A DNA stretch of 33,473 nt from Apostichopus leukothele (taxonomy: Eukaryota; Echinodermata; Holothuroidea; Aspidochirotida; Stichopodidae), in NCBI GenBank assembly GCA_010014835.2, contig JAAAKB020000025.1, positions 577,547-611,019 on the forward strand, given 5' to 3'. The notes under the pieces were generated by a model, which ran no database searches, was not told the origin of the DNA, and was given only the letters and a program-made list of their open reading frames with translations. This document shows positions 10,496-33,473 of the stretch, piece after piece (within the stretch, counting starts at the first letter, position 1; each line of letters opens with the position of its first letter). Both the position numbers and the translations under genes were made by a program.

Positions 10496-11892
10496 GCACC
10501 ATTTATAGTAGCAAACTTCGAACCATAAATTCAATTCAATTTCTTCAACAAATTACAATGATCACCCCGCCCGCATATTCGAATGGGGGTCACTACGTAC
10601 GATCAGGGAGAAGGAATTGTGCGTATCTATGAGTGCATGCTATATGTTAATTTATTTAACGTTGCTCGGTCACGGCCTCCATCAACATCCTTCTTGAAAA
10701 CTGGTCAATTTGCACTCCTGCATACCTCTATAGCTTGCCCCACATACTCTCCCCCTTCTCTGCAAGTTCTGGCGGCTCCACTGTAGGGAAGATGGACTAT
10801 TTCATCGGGACAATGATTCGTCCAGGCTCTCGGGTATTTATGGGGTAAAAGTTCCTCCACTTGAAATGGCTGACATTTTATAAAGCACACATGCAGATTG
10901 GTTAATTGTAGCCTATGAAGTACACAAATGTATAGTTAAATAAAGGAAAAGATATCATCATTTTGCATATCTAAGTCCCTTACCGAAAACAAAATTATTA
11001 AAAAGAGGGGGCTGGGGGGCCTTAACGAGCGTTAGCCAAAAATTGTAGGGTGTAGGGTGTGCATGATTGTGCGTTGAAGTCACCGTACATAAGGTAGAAT
11101 CACAGTTCTGTGGTACAAAATCGGCGTTTAATCTAGCTAGAAATATGCTAATATGGTCAGCAAGCTTCAAAAGTAAGGAGGTCACGTCGGCTGTTTGGTA
11201 TCGCCCAATTATAGAGACTCTTTCACTTACGGCCTCAAATATTTCTTTTGAATTTTTACTTGAAGGAACATATATATTCAATGATTTGTTGGTTTCAAAC
11301 TTTTAAACATATATTATTCAGAAACGTAGCTTGTCAAGAAAATATCGAATTAATTGTACAAGTTGAGTATTTCAATCCCCAAAAAATGTTGATCGTTTAA
11401 ACTGTCAAGTTCTAAGCGCGTTGTACTCTGACCCTTCCCACAATGCATGGCGACATATGTTGCGGAAAAATTGCTTGTTAGGAACATGTATCACTGAGCT
11501 AGAGGGAAGGATATAATGTCTCCTTGGCAATTGTAAACAATTTTTTCTCCAACCAGGATTTGCATTCATATCAGGATATTCTCACGAAGTTTTTGATGCC
11601 ACCTCCTGAGAGGAAGGAGGGTTGCTGCAGTGGAGGAGGGTCGGCGACATCCTTGCAACCGCCTATAGTCTCATCTGTACATGCATTGCTTACGCATTTG
11701 ACAGTTGGTACTTGGTAGCCATGTTTAATTTCAAGGGTGGTTCTGACTCTTGCCAGTATTTACAAATATTTTGCTCAAATTGCAGAGTTTCAGAGAGATT
11801 CCCGTTTTTGTCAAATCCTGGAACAAAACTGACTCGAAATATTAAGATTTTACCATCTCTTGATCCCTTGATTTCATATTAACAATTTTGTC
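10496..11892. other. Divergent intergenic region with presumed promoters and CHD1 5' UTR
   Basis: Lies between the tentative start of the STRA6-like gene and the CHD1 start codon. More CpG and mixed composition than the introns. No convincing exon was found on either strand; several open frames here overlap each other on opposite strands and match nothing recognised. CHD1 transcription probably starts downstream of the motif at 11435, making roughly 11460-11892 the 5' UTR, which contains upstream ATGs. Confidence 0.45.
11435..11452 (+). promoter_or_regulatory. ZNF143/STAF-like promoter motif with adjacent YY1-like core
   Basis: TTCCCACAATGCATGGCG fits the ZNF143 consensus (CCCAnAATGCA core) at nearly every position. 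It overlaps ATGGCGACAT, resembling a YY1 core. It lies about 440 bp upstream of the CHD1 start codon. ZNF143 sites are typical of housekeeping and bidirectional promoters; use here is inferred. Confidence 0.4.
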
Positions 11893-33268
<21,376 letters not shown>

Positions 33269-33473
33269 GTAAGTAATACTTAATGAAACACTTAGGAATT
33301 AACCTGTTATCATAGACCCCACTGGAGACCTTGATGAGGCAACATTCAGTGCTGTAAGTAATACTTAATGGAACACTTAGGAATTAACCTGTCATAATAG
33401 ACCCCACTGGAGACCTTGATGAGGCAACATTCAGTGCTGTAAGTAATACTTAATGAAACACTTAGGAATTAAC

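Noticed and set aside
10958-11281. 107-residue minus-strand open frame in the intergenic region
   Set aside because: It begins with NIYVPSSKN, faintly like a LINE endonuclease, but the rest shows no catalytic motifs. A plus-strand frame overlaps most of it, and no splice or repeat context supports a gene.

Overview
The window is animal nuclear DNA: AT-rich, intron-dense, with GT-AG junctions whose phases match throughout, and many short tandem arrays. The arrays, the TAGGCCTAGGCCTAC-type strings and the TGACCTTTGACC-containing interspersed repeats suggest a marine invertebrate, perhaps an echinoderm; that placement is low-confidence inference. No virus-like element, CRISPR array, rRNA or tRNA gene was recognised.

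Two genes lie head to head. On the minus strand (about 10.5 kb down to the left edge) is a STRA6-like vitamin A / retinol-binding-protein receptor. Seven well-supported internal exons at 9168-2569 join in phase and encode the extracellular N-terminal region, about five membrane segments and the following cytosolic basic segment. A tentative first exon lies at 10495-10321, and the C-terminal exons lie beyond the left edge or were not recognised. On the plus strand (11893 to beyond the right edge) is the single-copy type CHD1/CHD2 chromatin remodeller. Thirty exons join in phase into 1502 codons, covering the acidic N-terminus, both chromodomains, the whole Snf2 ATPase and the SANT-SLIDE DNA-binding region. 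The window ends just before the expected C-terminal CHCT domain. Between the two genes lies about 1.4 kb with no convincing gene, holding a presumed divergent promoter and the CHD1 5' UTR. A ZNF143-like motif followed by a YY1-like core sits at 11435-11456.

The most unusual structure is repeated local tandem duplication exactly across exon-intron junctions. It is seen four times, each with three copies: the acceptor of the STRA6-like exon at 7362 (about 82-bp higher-order period), the CHD1 exon 22 donor (86 bp), the CHD1 exon 23 acceptor (57 and 48 bp, at the other end of the same intron), and the CHD1 exon 30 donor (85 bp, running off the window end). The extra copies keep splice-site consensus, so both genes carry arrays of alternative or decoy splice sites. 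Ordinary intronic arrays also occur: 139 bp x5 next to exon 24, 99 bp x3 beside a 100-N assembly gap, 51 bp x3, 63 bp x2 and a CAT-rich tract.
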